64,000 bases of DNA from Micromonospora halotolerans (GCF_032108445.1 NZ_CP134876.1:806001-870000), one strand, 5' to 3'. Positions 8,975 through 17,206 are shown, counted from the first letter of the stretch. Translations and numbers: made by a program. The notes: generated by a model not told the origin, from the letters alone.

Positions 8975-9668
8975 GCAGCGCGCGGGCGGCGACCTTGAGG
9001 TCCGCGACGAGCCCGTCGTACGCGACGTCGTGGTTGTCGGCGCGCAGCACCGCGGAGGGGTGGATGGTGGCCAGCAGCCGGGTCTCCGGTGCGTCGGCGA
9101 CGGCGCCGGCGCTGTCCACCGGGACCCGGGTGAAGTCCTCGGGGTGCTGGGCGGCGGCCGGCCAGGGCAGCAGCTCGCCGCGTTGCTTCGTGACCCGGAA
9201 GGTCGGGCCGAGGAGGGCCTTGGCGGCGGTGGCGCCGAGCACCACCACGATCTCCGGGTGCAGCCGGGCGAACTCGGCGACCAGCCACGGCCGGCAGGCG
9301 GTGATGTGCACCCGGTCGGGTGTCTGGTGGATGCGCCGCTTGCCGCGCAGTTCGAAGCGGAAGTGCTTGACGGCGTTGGTGAGGTAGATGTGGCCGGGGT
9401 CGATGCCGGCGTCGTCCACGGCCTTGCGCAGCAGCCGGCCGGCCGGACCGACGAACGGCAGGCCCTTCTGGTCCTCCATGTCGCCGGGCTGCTCGCCGAC
9501 GAGCACCACCCGGGCGCTCTCGTCGCCGCGGCCGAACACGGTCTGCGAGGCGTTCCGGTAGAGCTCGCAGCCCCGGCAGCCGGTCGCGGCGGCCCGCAGC
9601 TCGTCGATGGTGTCCGCCTGCGGCGGGATGAACTCCTGCGCTCCGGGGGCGTTCTCGGTCTCGGCCAT
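8970..9668 (-). CDS. udgX: UdgX-type uracil-DNA glycosylase (covalent, Fe-S)
   Basis: The 232-residue protein is a UDG-superfamily enzyme of the UdgX group. It has GEQPG at residues 58-62, the group-specific loop KRRIH at 110-114, and HPSAVLR at 203-209. In M. smegmatis UdgX the His of KRRIH forms a covalent bond to the deoxyribose after uracil excision; the equivalent here is His114. Fe-S ligand candidates include CRGC (residues 31-34) and Cys125. The VTNAVKHF-like stretch seen in characterised UdgX is kept as LTNAVKHF. I chose the ATG at 9668 because the A+T-rich TATATAAA at 9675-9682 (minus strand) sits directly upstream; an ATG at 9695 would add nine residues. Confidence 0.88.
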   Translation of the reverse strand: MAETENAPGAQEFIPPQADTIDELRAAATGCRGCELYRNASQTVFGRGDESARVVLVGEQPGDMEDQKGLPFVGPAGRLLRKAVDDAGIDPGHIYLTNAVKHFRFELRGKRRIHQTPDRVHITACRPWLVAEFARLHPEIVVVLGATAAKALLGPTFRVTKQRGELLPWPAAAQHPEDFTRVPVDSAGAVADAPETRLLATIHPSAVLRADNHDVAYDGLVADLKVAARALR

Positions 9669-9715
9669 GCCAGCTTTATATACCGGTTTCGGCATCGACG
9701 CCGGGTGCGCCCGCG

Positions 9716-9835
9716 TCAGTATCCGGAGCCGCCGCCACCGCCGCGCGAGGCCAGCGCGATCGCGATGATCACCAGAATGATCACCACCACCGCCACGCCG
9801 ATCCAGAGTCCGGTCCGGGACCTGTTCGAAGCCAT
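9716..9835 (-). CDS. 39-aa single-pass membrane peptide
   Basis: The reading frame encodes MASNRSRTGLWIGVAVVVII and continues through a hydrophobic stretch (about residues 10-29) to a Gly-rich tail ending GGGGGSGY. It is a classic short single-pass peptide with a basic N-terminus, which predicts the tail outside the cell. The ATG at 9835 is preceded by GGGAGGTGGGTGTC, a good ribosome site. No homologue with a known function comes to mind. It lies between the UdgX and MocR genes in the same direction. Confidence 0.65.
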   Translation of the reverse strand: MASNRSRTGLWIGVAVVVIILVIIAIALASRGGGGGSGY

Positions 9836-9888
9836 GACACCCACCTCCCGGCCGCGGTTACCCACGGGACGCCGGGCCATGCCGCGGC

Positions 9889-11226
9889 TCAGGTGGTGAA
9901 GCCGGTGGCCGCCGGCCGGACGGCGCGGGCCACCGCGTCGGCGAGCGGGCCGAGGTCGGCCTCGTCGAGCCGGCTGACGGTGATCCGCACGCCGGGTGCG
10001 GCGGCGATCCGGTTCAGCGCGCCGGGGGCCACCGACCAGCCGGCGTCCCGCAGGGCGGTGACCGCGACGGTCTCGTCCGGCACCGGCACCCAGACGTTGA
10101 TGCCGGTCCGGCCGTGGGCGGCCAGCCCCCGCGCCGCGAGGGCGTCGACCAGGCCGTCGCGCCGCCGGTCGTAGCTCTCCGCCGCGCGGCCCACCAGGTC
10201 GGCGGTGGCCGGGTCCCGCCACAGCGCCAGGACCAGGCGTTGCAGCACGGTAGAGACCCAGCCGGCGCCGACCCGGGCCCGGCCGGCCACCCGCGCCACG
10301 GTGGCGTCGTCGCCGGCGAGCACCGCGAGCCGCAGGTCGGGGCCGTAGGGCTTGCTCACCGACCGGACGAAGGCCCACGCCGGGGTCGCCCCGGCGAGCG
10401 GGTGCAGGGGTACGCGGGCCAGCTCGGCGGCGTGGTCGTCCTCGATGAGCAGCAGGTCGGTGCGGCCGGCGAGGAGCGTCCGCAGCTCGGCGGCCCGGCC
10501 GGCGGAGACGGCGGCGCCGGTGGGGTTCTGGGCGCGGCTGGTGACGATCAGCGCGCGGGCGCCGGCGGCCAGCGCGGCGCCGACCCCCGGCGCGGTGGGG
10601 CCGTCGTCGTCCACCGGCACCCCGATGGCGCGCAGCCCGAGCGCGGCGAGCAGGTCGAGCAGGTTGGCCCAGCCGGGGTCCTCGACGGCGACCGCGTCGC
10701 CGGGGCGCAGGTGGGCGGCGAGCAGACGTTCGATGCCGTCGAGCGCGCCGCCGGTGACGGTGAGATGGTCGGCCGGCACCCCGTCGGCGGCGAGCCGGTC
10801 CCGGGCGGCGGCGGCCAGCTCGGGCAGGACGGCGGTTGCCGCGTACCCGCCGGGGGACCCGAGCTCGGCGGCGAGCGCGGCCAGGTGCGGGCCGAGCGGC
10901 GGCAGCAACCGGCTGTCGGGATTGCCGGCGGAGAGGTTGCGGCTGCCGGGCAGCGGCGGGGGCATCAGCGCGGAGCGGCGGCTCGCCACCGGCGGGCGGG
11001 GGCGGACCCGGGTGCCGTGCCGGCCGGCGGTGACGACCAGGCCGCGCTGCCGCAGCTCCTGGTACGCCTTCGCCACGGTGGCCGGGCTGACGCCCAGCTC
11101 GACGGCGAGGGCGCGGACGGCGGGCAGGGCGTCGCCCGGGGCGAGGTCACCGGCCCGGATGCCGGTTTCCACGCTCGCCGAAATCGCCGCCGAGGACGAG
11201 CCGCTGATCTGATAACGTGCTGCCAC
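9889..11226 (-). CDS. MocR-type regulator (GntR HTH plus aminotransferase domain)
   Basis: The 445-residue protein has a GntR winged helix at residues 10-78 (LPAVRALAVELGVSPATVAKAYQELRQRGLV) fused to a fold-type I aminotransferase domain. The PLP-binding motifs are present: SRAQNPTG, IEDDHAAEL and the Schiff-base lysine in VRSVSKPYGPDLRLA. MocR proteins sense PLP or amino-acid ligands and often control vitamin B6 or amino-acid genes. The start is a GTG at 11226 with TACAAT nine bases upstream (11236-11241). It is divergent from a PPOX-GNAT fusion whose first domain resembles PNP oxidases, the expected target. An inverted repeat at 11216-11249 spans the shared region. Confidence 0.88.
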   Translation of the reverse strand: MAARYQISGSSSAAISASVETGIRAGDLAPGDALPAVRALAVELGVSPATVAKAYQELRQRGLVVTAGRHGTRVRPRPPVASRRSALMPPPLPGSRNLSAGNPDSRLLPPLGPHLAALAAELGSPGGYAATAVLPELAAAARDRLAADGVPADHLTVTGGALDGIERLLAAHLRPGDAVAVEDPGWANLLDLLAALGLRAIGVPVDDDGPTAPGVGAALAAGARALIVTSRAQNPTGAAVSAGRAAELRTLLAGRTDLLLIEDDHAAELARVPLHPLAGATPAWAFVRSVSKPYGPDLRLAVLAGDDATVARVAGRARVGAGWVSTVLQRLVLALWRDPATADLVGRAAESYDRRRDGLVDALAARGLAAHGRTGINVWVPVPDETVAVTALRDAGWSVAPGALNRIAAAPGVRITVSRLDEADLGPLADAVARAVRPAATGFTT

Positions 11227-11249
11227 AGTTCCGAGATTGTACTAGCACG
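11216..11249. promoter_or_regulatory. Candidate MocR operator and promoter
   Basis: The inverted repeat CGTGCT (11216-11221) and AGCACG (11244-11249) has perfect 6-bp arms separated by 22 bp, about two helical turns. It encloses the -10 element TACAAT of the MocR gene (minus strand, 11241-11236) and ends 15 bp before the divergent ATG. Autoregulation and control of the divergent gene are inferred. Confidence 0.5.
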
Positions 11250-11264
11250 AAGGTGGGATGTCGC

Positions 11265-12512
11265 ATGTACCCCCCGACCGGACGCACCACGGCCAGCCGC
11301 TACCGGGACCGGATGCACTACGACCGGGAGACCGTCCACGCCCTGATCGACGAGGCGTACCACTGCGCGCTCGGGTTCACCGTGGACGGCGAGCCGCGCG
11401 TCCTGCCCACCCTTGTCGTGCGGGTCGACGACACGCTCTACGTGCACGGCTCCACCGGCAGCCGGCCGCTGCTCGCCGCCCGCGACGGGGCCGGGCTTCC
11501 GGTCTGCGTCGCGGTCACCCACCTCGACGGGCTGGTCTTCGGCCGCTCCCAGTTCCACCACAGCGCCAACTACCGGTCCGTGGTGGCGCACGGCACCGCC
11601 CGGCTGGTCACCGACGAGCAGGAGAAGGCCCGGGTGCTCACCGCGCTGGTGGAGAAGCTGGGCGCGGGGCGCAGCGCCGACAGCCGGCCGCCGACCCGCC
11701 GGGAGCTGGCCGAGACGGCCGTGCTGGCGCTTCCGCTGCGTGAGGTGTCGGTCCGGATCCGGGCCGCCGGGGTGAGCGACGAGCCCGCCGACTACGACCT
11801 GCCGTACTGGGCCGGCGTGGTGCCGCTGCGGGTCACCCGGGGCCTGCCCGAGCCGGACGCCGGGGTGACCGCGCCGGTGCCTGCGTACCTGCGGCCGGCA
11901 CCGTCGCCCTGGCTGGAGCCGGTGGTGCTGCGCGGCGAGCACGTGGTACTGGAGCCGCTCGACGAGTCCCACGCCGAGGAGCTGTACGCCGCCCTCGACG
12001 ACGAGGAGGTCTGGCGGTACGTCGGCAGCCCGCGCCCGGGCGGCGTCGACGAGATGGCGGCGAACATCCGGTCCGCGCTGGACGCCCACCGGCGCGGGGT
12101 GCGCATGCCCTGGGTGCAGCGCTGCGCGGTGACCGGCGCGATGGTCGGCACCACCTCCTACTACCAGCCCGACGAGGAGCTGCGGACCGTGGAGATCGGC
12201 TACACCCAGCTCGGCCGGCCCTGGTGGCGCACCGGGATCAACACCGAGGCCAAGCTGCTGCTGCTCACCCGGGCCTTCGAGGAGCTGGACGCCGTCCGGG
12301 TGACCTGGCAGACCAGCTCGCTCAACGAACGCTCGCAGCGGGCCATCGCACGGCTCGGCGCCGTCCGGGAGGGGACCCTGCGGTCCAACCGGCGGCGCGC
12401 CGACGGCACCTGGCGGGAGTCCGCGCTCTACTCGATGCTCGACTCGGAGTGGCCGAACGCACAGGCCACGCTGCGGGAACGGCTTCGCCGGGCGGCACCC
12501 GTGGCGTCATGA
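11265..12512 (+). CDS. PPOX flavin-binding / GNAT acetyltransferase fusion
   Basis: The 415-residue protein has two enzymatic folds. Residues 15-210 form a split-barrel pyridoxamine-phosphate-oxidase-like (NimA-type) domain: RDRMHYDRETVHALIDEAYHCALGF, LYVHGSTGSRPL and FHHSANYRSVVAHGTARLV. Residues 225-400 form a GNAT domain (HVVLEPLDESHAEELYAALDD, IGYTQLGRPWWRTGINTEAKLLLLTRAFEEL, NERSQRAIARLGAVREGTLR) of the ribosomal-protein-acetylase subtype. The ATG at 11265 has AAGGTGGG upstream. It is divergent from the MocR gene and overlaps leuE by ATGA. The substrates are unknown; the fusion suggests a detoxification or modification role. Confidence 0.85.
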   Translation: MYPPTGRTTASRYRDRMHYDRETVHALIDEAYHCALGFTVDGEPRVLPTLVVRVDDTLYVHGSTGSRPLLAARDGAGLPVCVAVTHLDGLVFGRSQFHHSANYRSVVAHGTARLVTDEQEKARVLTALVEKLGAGRSADSRPPTRRELAETAVLALPLREVSVRIRAAGVSDEPADYDLPYWAGVVPLRVTRGLPEPDAGVTAPVPAYLRPAPSPWLEPVVLRGEHVVLEPLDESHAEELYAALDDEEVWRYVGSPRPGGVDEMAANIRSALDAHRRGVRMPWVQRCAVTGAMVGTTSYYQPDEELRTVEIGYTQLGRPWWRTGINTEAKLLLLTRAFEELDAVRVTWQTSSLNERSQRAIARLGAVREGTLRSNRRRADGTWRESALYSMLDSEWPNAQATLRERLRRAAPVAS

Positions 12513-13177
12513 TGACCGGCGTGCTGGGGATCACCGACATCGGGACGTACGTGCTGGGCACCGTGGCGATCGTGCTGCTGCCCGGGCCGAACTCGCTCTT
12601 CGTGCTGTCCACGGCGGCGCGGCGCGGGGTGGCGGCCGGCTACCGGGCCGCCGGGGGCGTGTTCGTCGGCGACTCGGTGCTGATGATCCTCTCCGCCGCC
12701 GGGGTGGCGTCGCTGCTCCGGGCGTACCCGGCCCTCTTCCTCGTGATCAAGTACGCCGGCGCCGCGTACCTCGGGTGGTTGGGGTTGACCATGCTGCGCG
12801 GCGCCTGGCGGCGATGGCGCGACCGCAACGACCCCACCACGCCGCGGCTCATCGACGCGGCGGAGCCGGCGGCGGTGCGTGACCCCTTCCGGCGGGCGCT
12901 GGTGATCAGCCTGCTCAACCCGAAGGCGATCCTCTTCTTCATCTCGTTCTTCATCCAGTTCGTCGACCCGGGCTACGCCTGGCCGGCGCTGTCGTTCCTG
13001 CTGCTCGGGCTGATCGCGCAGGTGACCAGCGCGCTCTACCTGACCGCGCTGATCCTCACCGGCACCTTCCTGGCCGCCCAGTTCCACCGCCGGCGGCGGC
13101 TCGCCGCGACCGGCACCACGGCCATCGCCGTGCTCTTCCTCGGCTTCAGCCTGAAGCTCGCCACCGCCTCGGTGTAA
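12509..13177 (+). CDS. leuE: LeuE-like amino-acid exporter (LysE/RhtB family)
   Basis: The 222-residue protein is an RhtB/LysE-family exporter with about six membrane segments. It resembles E. coli LeuE: GTVAIVLLPGPNSLFVLSTAARRGVAAGYRAAGGVFVGDSVLM, then LVISLLNPKAILFFISFFIQFVD and the C-terminal GFSLKLATASV. LeuE exports leucine and related amino acids. Its ATG overlaps the stop of the PPOX-GNAT gene (ATGA), so translation is probably coupled and both fall under the MocR-controlled promoter. A MocR regulator with an amino-acid exporter fits an amino-acid or analogue response, which is inference. Confidence 0.83.
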   Translation: MMTGVLGITDIGTYVLGTVAIVLLPGPNSLFVLSTAARRGVAAGYRAAGGVFVGDSVLMILSAAGVASLLRAYPALFLVIKYAGAAYLGWLGLTMLRGAWRRWRDRNDPTTPRLIDAAEPAAVRDPFRRALVISLLNPKAILFFISFFIQFVDPGYAWPALSFLLLGLIAQVTSALYLTALILTGTFLAAQFHRRRRLAATGTTAIAVLFLGFSLKLATASV

Positions 13178-13179
13178 GG

Positions 13180-13230
13180 AGGGGCCCCCTGTTAACGCCT
13201 GAGGTATAGCAGGGGCCCCCTGCTAACACC
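13180..13230. repeat. Tandem GGGGCCCC elements between convergent genes
   Basis: Two direct copies, AGGGGCCCCCTGTTAACGCC at 13180-13199 and AGGGGCCCCCTGCTAACACC at 13211-13230, differ at two positions. Each contains the palindrome AGGGGCCCCCT, and the second has GCAGGGGCCCCCTGC. They lie between the stops of leuE and spo0M, so they could end both transcripts. Related copies lie at 8954 and 60940. Confidence 0.75.
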
Positions 13231-13274
13231 GTGACCCGGCGCGGGCCCGGCCCCGAACCGGTCGCGGCCGCCGG

Positions 13275-14201
13275 TCAGGTGCCGTCGCTGCCTCCGCCGC
13301 CGCCCACGCCCGCGCCGCCGGCGGTGCCGCCGAGGCCGTAGCCGGGGGCGACCGGCTCGTCCGGCGGGCGGCTCACGTGCGCGGACTCGCGGACCGTGGC
13401 GGACCAGTCGGCGTTCGCGGCGGCCGCGGCGTGCCGGTCGATGGCGTGCCGCAGCCAGCCGTCGACGGTGGCCACCCAGTCCCGCCGGTCGGCGCCCGCG
13501 TGCCAGACCCGGAACCGGCTGATGCTCTGGTGGGTCACCCCGGCCAGGGACAGCCGGCGGTCCATCCAGAGCAGCACTTCCAGCCCCGCCGCGTTGGTCA
13601 CGAAGATCACCTCCAGTTCGGTGATCGGGCCGGCGTAGAGCGGGGCCACCCAGAACCCCAGCCGCTCGTGGAGCGGGAGCGCCTGGTCCACCCCGGGCAG
13701 CCGCCCGTGCTGGAGGCCGGCCTGGCGCATGACGAAGCCGAGGGTGTCCAGCGCGGCGAGGATGTGCTGCTGGGTGGGAAGCGGATGCACGAGGACCGGC
13801 ACCATGGCCCCCTGGTCCAGGTCCGGGTCGACGGACACCTCGGTACGCAGCCCGGTGCGCAGGCTCATCAGCGGCACCCCGCCGAACATGGTCACCGGGG
13901 TCTCCCAGGGCAGCGGCATCGCGAAGTCGACCGCCCGCCGCCGCCCGGCCGGCACCACGAACCGGCCGGCGATCGGCACCTGGTGGTACTGGAGCAGCCG
14001 GTGGGGCGACTCCGGGTCCTCCGGCTCGACCTGGGCGACCAGCCCCAGCCGGATGTGCCGGACGGCGACGTCGGCGCCGCCGGCGGTCAGCATGACCCGG
14101 CCGGGCAGGCGCAGGCCGGGGCGGGTGCTCGGGTTTTGCAGCGTGGTGCTCACCGACAGCCCGGTCCACACGGACTCCGACGACACCCCGGTCAGCCGCA
14201 T
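13275..14201 (-). CDS. Spo0M-like sporulation-control protein
   Basis: This 308-residue cytosolic protein belongs to the Spo0M (SpoOM) family, which has an arrestin-like beta-sandwich fold and influences sporulation in Bacillus. The conserved part spans residues 1-240, starting MRLTGVSSESVWTGLSVSTTLQNPSTRPG and including FVVPAGRRRAVDFAMPLPWETPVT. The C-terminal 40 residues are Gly-rich and low complexity. The role in actinomycetes is not established; Micromonospora forms spores, so a developmental role is plausible. The ATG at 14201 is chosen because the conserved domain begins there. Confidence 0.8.
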   Translation of the reverse strand: MRLTGVSSESVWTGLSVSTTLQNPSTRPGLRLPGRVMLTAGGADVAVRHIRLGLVAQVEPEDPESPHRLLQYHQVPIAGRFVVPAGRRRAVDFAMPLPWETPVTMFGGVPLMSLRTGLRTEVSVDPDLDQGAMVPVLVHPLPTQQHILAALDTLGFVMRQAGLQHGRLPGVDQALPLHERLGFWVAPLYAGPITELEVIFVTNAAGLEVLLWMDRRLSLAGVTHQSISRFRVWHAGADRRDWVATVDGWLRHAIDRHAAAAANADWSATVRESAHVSRPPDEPVAPGYGLGGTAGGAGVGGGGGSDGT

Positions 14202-14298
14202 GCCGCCGGTTTCCCGCTGCCCGCTCCCCCATGCGCCCGCCGCGCCGATCCGGGTGCGCCCGCCGTCGGGAGAACGACGGCGGGCGCATCCGGAAAAG

Positions 14299-15363
14299 TC
14301 AGCGCATCCGGCGGCCGCGCGGCACCGGGTCGGTCTCGTCGTCGAACTCGCCGATGACCTCCTCGAGAAGGTCCTCCAGCGCGACGAAGCCGATCGGCCG
14401 GGTCGGGCCGCCGCCGTTGCGGACCAGCGCCAGCTGGGCCTGCCGGCCCCGCATGGCCGCCACCGCCTCGGTGACCGACGCCTCGCCGGGCAGGGTGAAC
14501 GCCGGGGTCATGAGCTCCTCGGCGGTCGCCGGCCGGCCGGTGGTGACCGCCCGGACCGCCTCGCGCACGTGAACCAGGCCGCAGACCTCGCCGCCGGTGT
14601 CGACCACGGCGAGCCGGGACCGGCCGCTGTCGCGGGAGACCTGCTCGATCCGCTCGGCGGCGTCGTCCCGGCGGACCGTGACGATCCGGTCGAACGGCTC
14701 CATCACCTGCGCCACGGTGGTGCCCTGCAACTCCAGCATGCTGGTCAGCATCTGGTGCTGCTCGGCGCCGAGCAGCCCGTGCTCGCGGGACTGCTCCAGC
14801 AGGATGCGCAGCTCGTCCGGGCCGTGCACCTGGGCGAGCTGGTCCTGCTGCTGGACGCCGACCAGCCGCAGCACGGCGTTGGCCAGCGCGTTGAGCGCGG
14901 ACAGCACCGGGCGGGCGACCCGGGCGAAGGCCCGGAACGGCAGCGCCAGCAGCATGGCCGAGCGCTCCGCGTCGGTGATCGCCCAGGACTTCGGGGCCAT
15001 CTCGCCCACCACGAGGTGCAGGAACGTCACCAGGGCCAGGGCGAACAGCAGCCCGACCAGGTGGCTGACCGCGTCCGGCAGCCCGACCGCGTGCAGCAGC
15101 GGGCTGAGCAGGTGCTCGATGGCCGGCTCGGCCAGCGCGCCGAGACCCAGGGTGCACAGGGTGATGCCGAGCTGGGCGCCGGCCAGCATGAGGCTCAGCT
15201 CGCGGACGCCGTCCAGCGCCGCGCGGGCCGCCCGGCCGCCGCCGGCCGCCGACTGCTCCAGGCGGTACCGCTTGGCCGCGACCAGCGCGAACTCGGCCGC
15301 CACGAAGAAGCCGTTGAGCGCCAGCAGCACCACCGAGAAGAAGAGCGCGAACCCGGGGCTCAT
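14299..15363 (-). CDS. CNNM/CBS-domain membrane protein (HlyC/CorC family), 2nd copy
   Basis: The 354-residue protein has an N-terminal CNNM (DUF21) membrane domain of three to four helices (residues 1-140, with LNGFFVAAEFALVAAKRYRLE and LAGAQLGITLCTLGLGALAEP) and a CBS pair (about 200-330). It ends shortly after the CBS pair and lacks a full CorC C-terminal domain. CNNM proteins act in Mg2+ or Co2+ efflux and homeostasis. Its ATG overlaps the stop of the preceding paralogue (ATGA), so the two are translationally coupled and may form a heteromer. Confidence 0.85.
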   Translation of the reverse strand: MSPGFALFFSVVLLALNGFFVAAEFALVAAKRYRLEQSAAGGGRAARAALDGVRELSLMLAGAQLGITLCTLGLGALAEPAIEHLLSPLLHAVGLPDAVSHLVGLLFALALVTFLHLVVGEMAPKSWAITDAERSAMLLALPFRAFARVARPVLSALNALANAVLRLVGVQQQDQLAQVHGPDELRILLEQSREHGLLGAEQHQMLTSMLELQGTTVAQVMEPFDRIVTVRRDDAAERIEQVSRDSGRSRLAVVDTGGEVCGLVHVREAVRAVTTGRPATAEELMTPAFTLPGEASVTEAVAAMRGRQAQLALVRNGGGPTRPIGFVALEDLLEEVIGEFDDETDPVPRGRRMR

Positions 15364-16715
15364 GCGGCCTCCTCCCCGTGCGCGGCGGCGGTGGTCCGCA
15401 GCCGGACGGAGTCGGCCACGTGCCGGTCCACGGCGAGCACCTCGACCAGGGCGCGGGGCTCGGTGTCCGGCTCGTCGCCGTCGACGGCGAGCGCGATCTC
15501 CAGCCGGTCGCCGACCTCGGGCACCCGCCCCAGCTCGCGCATGACCAGGCCGGAGAGCGTGTCGTACTCGGGGGCCTCGGGCAGCGCGATGCCGGTGCTG
15601 TCGGCCACCTCGTCGATCCGCCAGCGAGCCGGCACCACCCAGGAGCCGTCCTCCTGCCGGGCGGGGGCCCGCTCCGGCGGGTCGTCCTCGTCGCGGATCG
15701 GCCCGACCAGCTCCTCGGCGATGTCCTCCAGCGTGATCACACCGGCGAAGCCGCCGTACTCGTCGACCACGCAGGCGAGCTGGCGGTGCCCGACCCGGAG
15801 CCGGTCCAGCACGGTCGGCAGCGGCAGCGTCTCCGGCACCAGCAGCGGGGGTACGGCCACCGCGGCCACCCGGGTGCTGGCCCGCTCGGCCGGCGGCACG
15901 CCGAGCACGTCGGCGATCCCGATCACGCCGATCAGGTCGTCGACGCCCTCGGCGCCGCGCACCGGGAACCGGGAGTGGCCGGTGTCGAGCATCTCGACGA
16001 CCCGGCTGACCGGCTCGTCGGCCCGTACGGTGTGCACGTCGACCCGGGGGACCATGGCCTCCCCGGCGGTGAGCTCCCGGAAGTCGAGACCCCGGTCGAG
16101 CAGGTCGGACATCTCGGCGTCGAGGTGCCCCTCCTCCCGGGACTCGGCGATGATCTGCTCCAGGTCCTCCGGGGTGGCGCCGCTGGGCAGCTCCTCGATC
16201 GGCTCGATGCCGACCCGGCGGAGCAGCCGCACGGCGGCGCGGTCGAAGAGGGTGATCACCGGTCCGGCGATCCGCAGGTACATGAGGGTGGACCGGGCGA
16301 GTGCCCGGGCGAGCGGCACGGCACGGGCGATGGCCAGGTTCTTGGGGGCCAGCTCACCGAGGACCATCTGCACGACGGTGGCGATGAGCAGGGCGAGCGC
16401 CACCGACAGCGGCAGCGCCACGGCGTCGGAGACGCCGGCCAGGCCGAGCAGGTCGGCCAGCCCGGCGCCCAGGTACGGCTGGGCGGCGTAACCGACCAGC
16501 AGGGCGGTCACGGTGATGCCGAGCTGGGCGCCGGAGAGCATGAACGAGAGCCGGCCGGTCACCTCCAGGGCCCGGGCGGCGGCGGCGTCGCCGCCGTCGG
16601 CGAGCTGCTTGAGCTTGCCCCGGTCCACGGCGACGTAACCGAACTCCTGGGCCACGAAATAACCGGTGGCGGCGGTGAGCACGATGATGAGGACGAGTCC
16701 GACGAGGATCAGCAC
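15360..16715 (-). CDS. CNNM/CBS-domain membrane protein with CorC domain, 1st copy
   Basis: The 451-residue protein has a CNNM membrane domain (residues 1-150, LTAATGYFVAQEFGYVAVDR and LSGAQLGITVTALLVGYAAQP), a CBS pair (about 215-335, with VPRVDVHTVRADEPVSRVVEML and CVVDEYGGFAGVITLEDIAEELVG) and a CorC/HlyC C-terminal domain (350-440). The start is a GTG at 16715. The leader carries two strong adjacent hairpins at 16756-16797, possibly regulatory. It is the first gene of a two-gene operon with the shorter paralogue. A role in divalent-cation transport is known for the family; the ion here is not determined. Confidence 0.87.
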   Translation of the reverse strand: MLILVGLVLIIVLTAATGYFVAQEFGYVAVDRGKLKQLADGGDAAAARALEVTGRLSFMLSGAQLGITVTALLVGYAAQPYLGAGLADLLGLAGVSDAVALPLSVALALLIATVVQMVLGELAPKNLAIARAVPLARALARSTLMYLRIAGPVITLFDRAAVRLLRRVGIEPIEELPSGATPEDLEQIIAESREEGHLDAEMSDLLDRGLDFRELTAGEAMVPRVDVHTVRADEPVSRVVEMLDTGHSRFPVRGAEGVDDLIGVIGIADVLGVPPAERASTRVAAVAVPPLLVPETLPLPTVLDRLRVGHRQLACVVDEYGGFAGVITLEDIAEELVGPIRDEDDPPERAPARQEDGSWVVPARWRIDEVADSTGIALPEAPEYDTLSGLVMRELGRVPEVGDRLEIALAVDGDEPDTEPRALVEVLAVDRHVADSVRLRTTAAAHGEEAA

Positions 16716-16755
16716 GGGAGGGTCAGGGCTCCCGGGGCCGTCGGGTCCAGAGGTT

Positions 16756-16797
16756 GCCGGGCACGACCCGGCTGGCTACTGCTGCCCTCCTGGGCAG
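16756..16797 (-). promoter_or_regulatory. Structured 5' leader of the CNNM operon
   Basis: Two perfect hairpins lie 40-82 bp before the GTG at 16715. One has arms GCCGGG/CCCGGC (16756-16761 and 16767-16772) with a 5-base loop. The other has arms CTGCCC/GGGCAG (16782-16787 and 16792-16797) with a 4-base loop. I do not recognise a described riboswitch class; a metal-responsive leader is only a possibility. Confidence 0.35.
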
Positions 16798-16876
16798 AGG
16801 AGTCGATCATGCCGCCATTTTATCGGCGCCGGCTGGGCGTTCGCTGAGGGTGCCGGAAGCCTCCCCGCTGTCCGGT

Positions 16877-17206
16877 TCACCGGCCGGACAGCTCGTCGAC
16901 GTCCAGCAGTTCCCGGTCGATCCGCCCCGAACGGTAGGCCGCCCGCCCGATCATCTGCGCGGCGACCGGCGCGGTGGCCAGCTGGAACACCGCCACCAGG
17001 GCGATCATGCCGAGGTCCGACAGCGTACGCAGGCGCAGCGCGAGGCCGACGAGGAGCAGCAGCACGCCGAGCACCTGCGGCTTGGTGGCGGCGTGCATCC
17101 GGGCCAGCGTGTCCGGGAAGCGCAGCACGCCGATCCCGGCGACCAGGCTGAGCAGCGCCCCGGCCAGCAGGCAGAGGCCGCCGAGCCAGTCGGCGATCAG
17201 GATCAC
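16877..17206 (-). CDS. mnhG: Na+/H+ antiporter subunit G (MnhG/MrpG)
   Basis: The 109-residue protein has three membrane segments and the MrpG core GVLRFPDTLARMHAATKPQVLGVLLLLVGLALR. MrpG is a small accessory subunit of the seven-part Mrp complex, which exchanges Na+ (or Li+/K+) for protons across the plasma membrane. The start is a GTG at 17206. It is the last gene of the operon, separated from mnhF by 58 bp. Confidence 0.93.
   Translation of the reverse strand: MILIADWLGGLCLLAGALLSLVAGIGVLRFPDTLARMHAATKPQVLGVLLLLVGLALRLRTLSDLGMIALVAVFQLATAPVAAQMIGRAAYRSGRIDRELLDVDELSGR

Noticed and set aside
16716..16810. SAM-IV or M-box riboswitch in the CNNM leader
   Set aside because: Fragments such as CCCGGCAACC recall SAM-IV, but the pseudoknot and other conserved blocks are absent, so I list it only as a structured leader.
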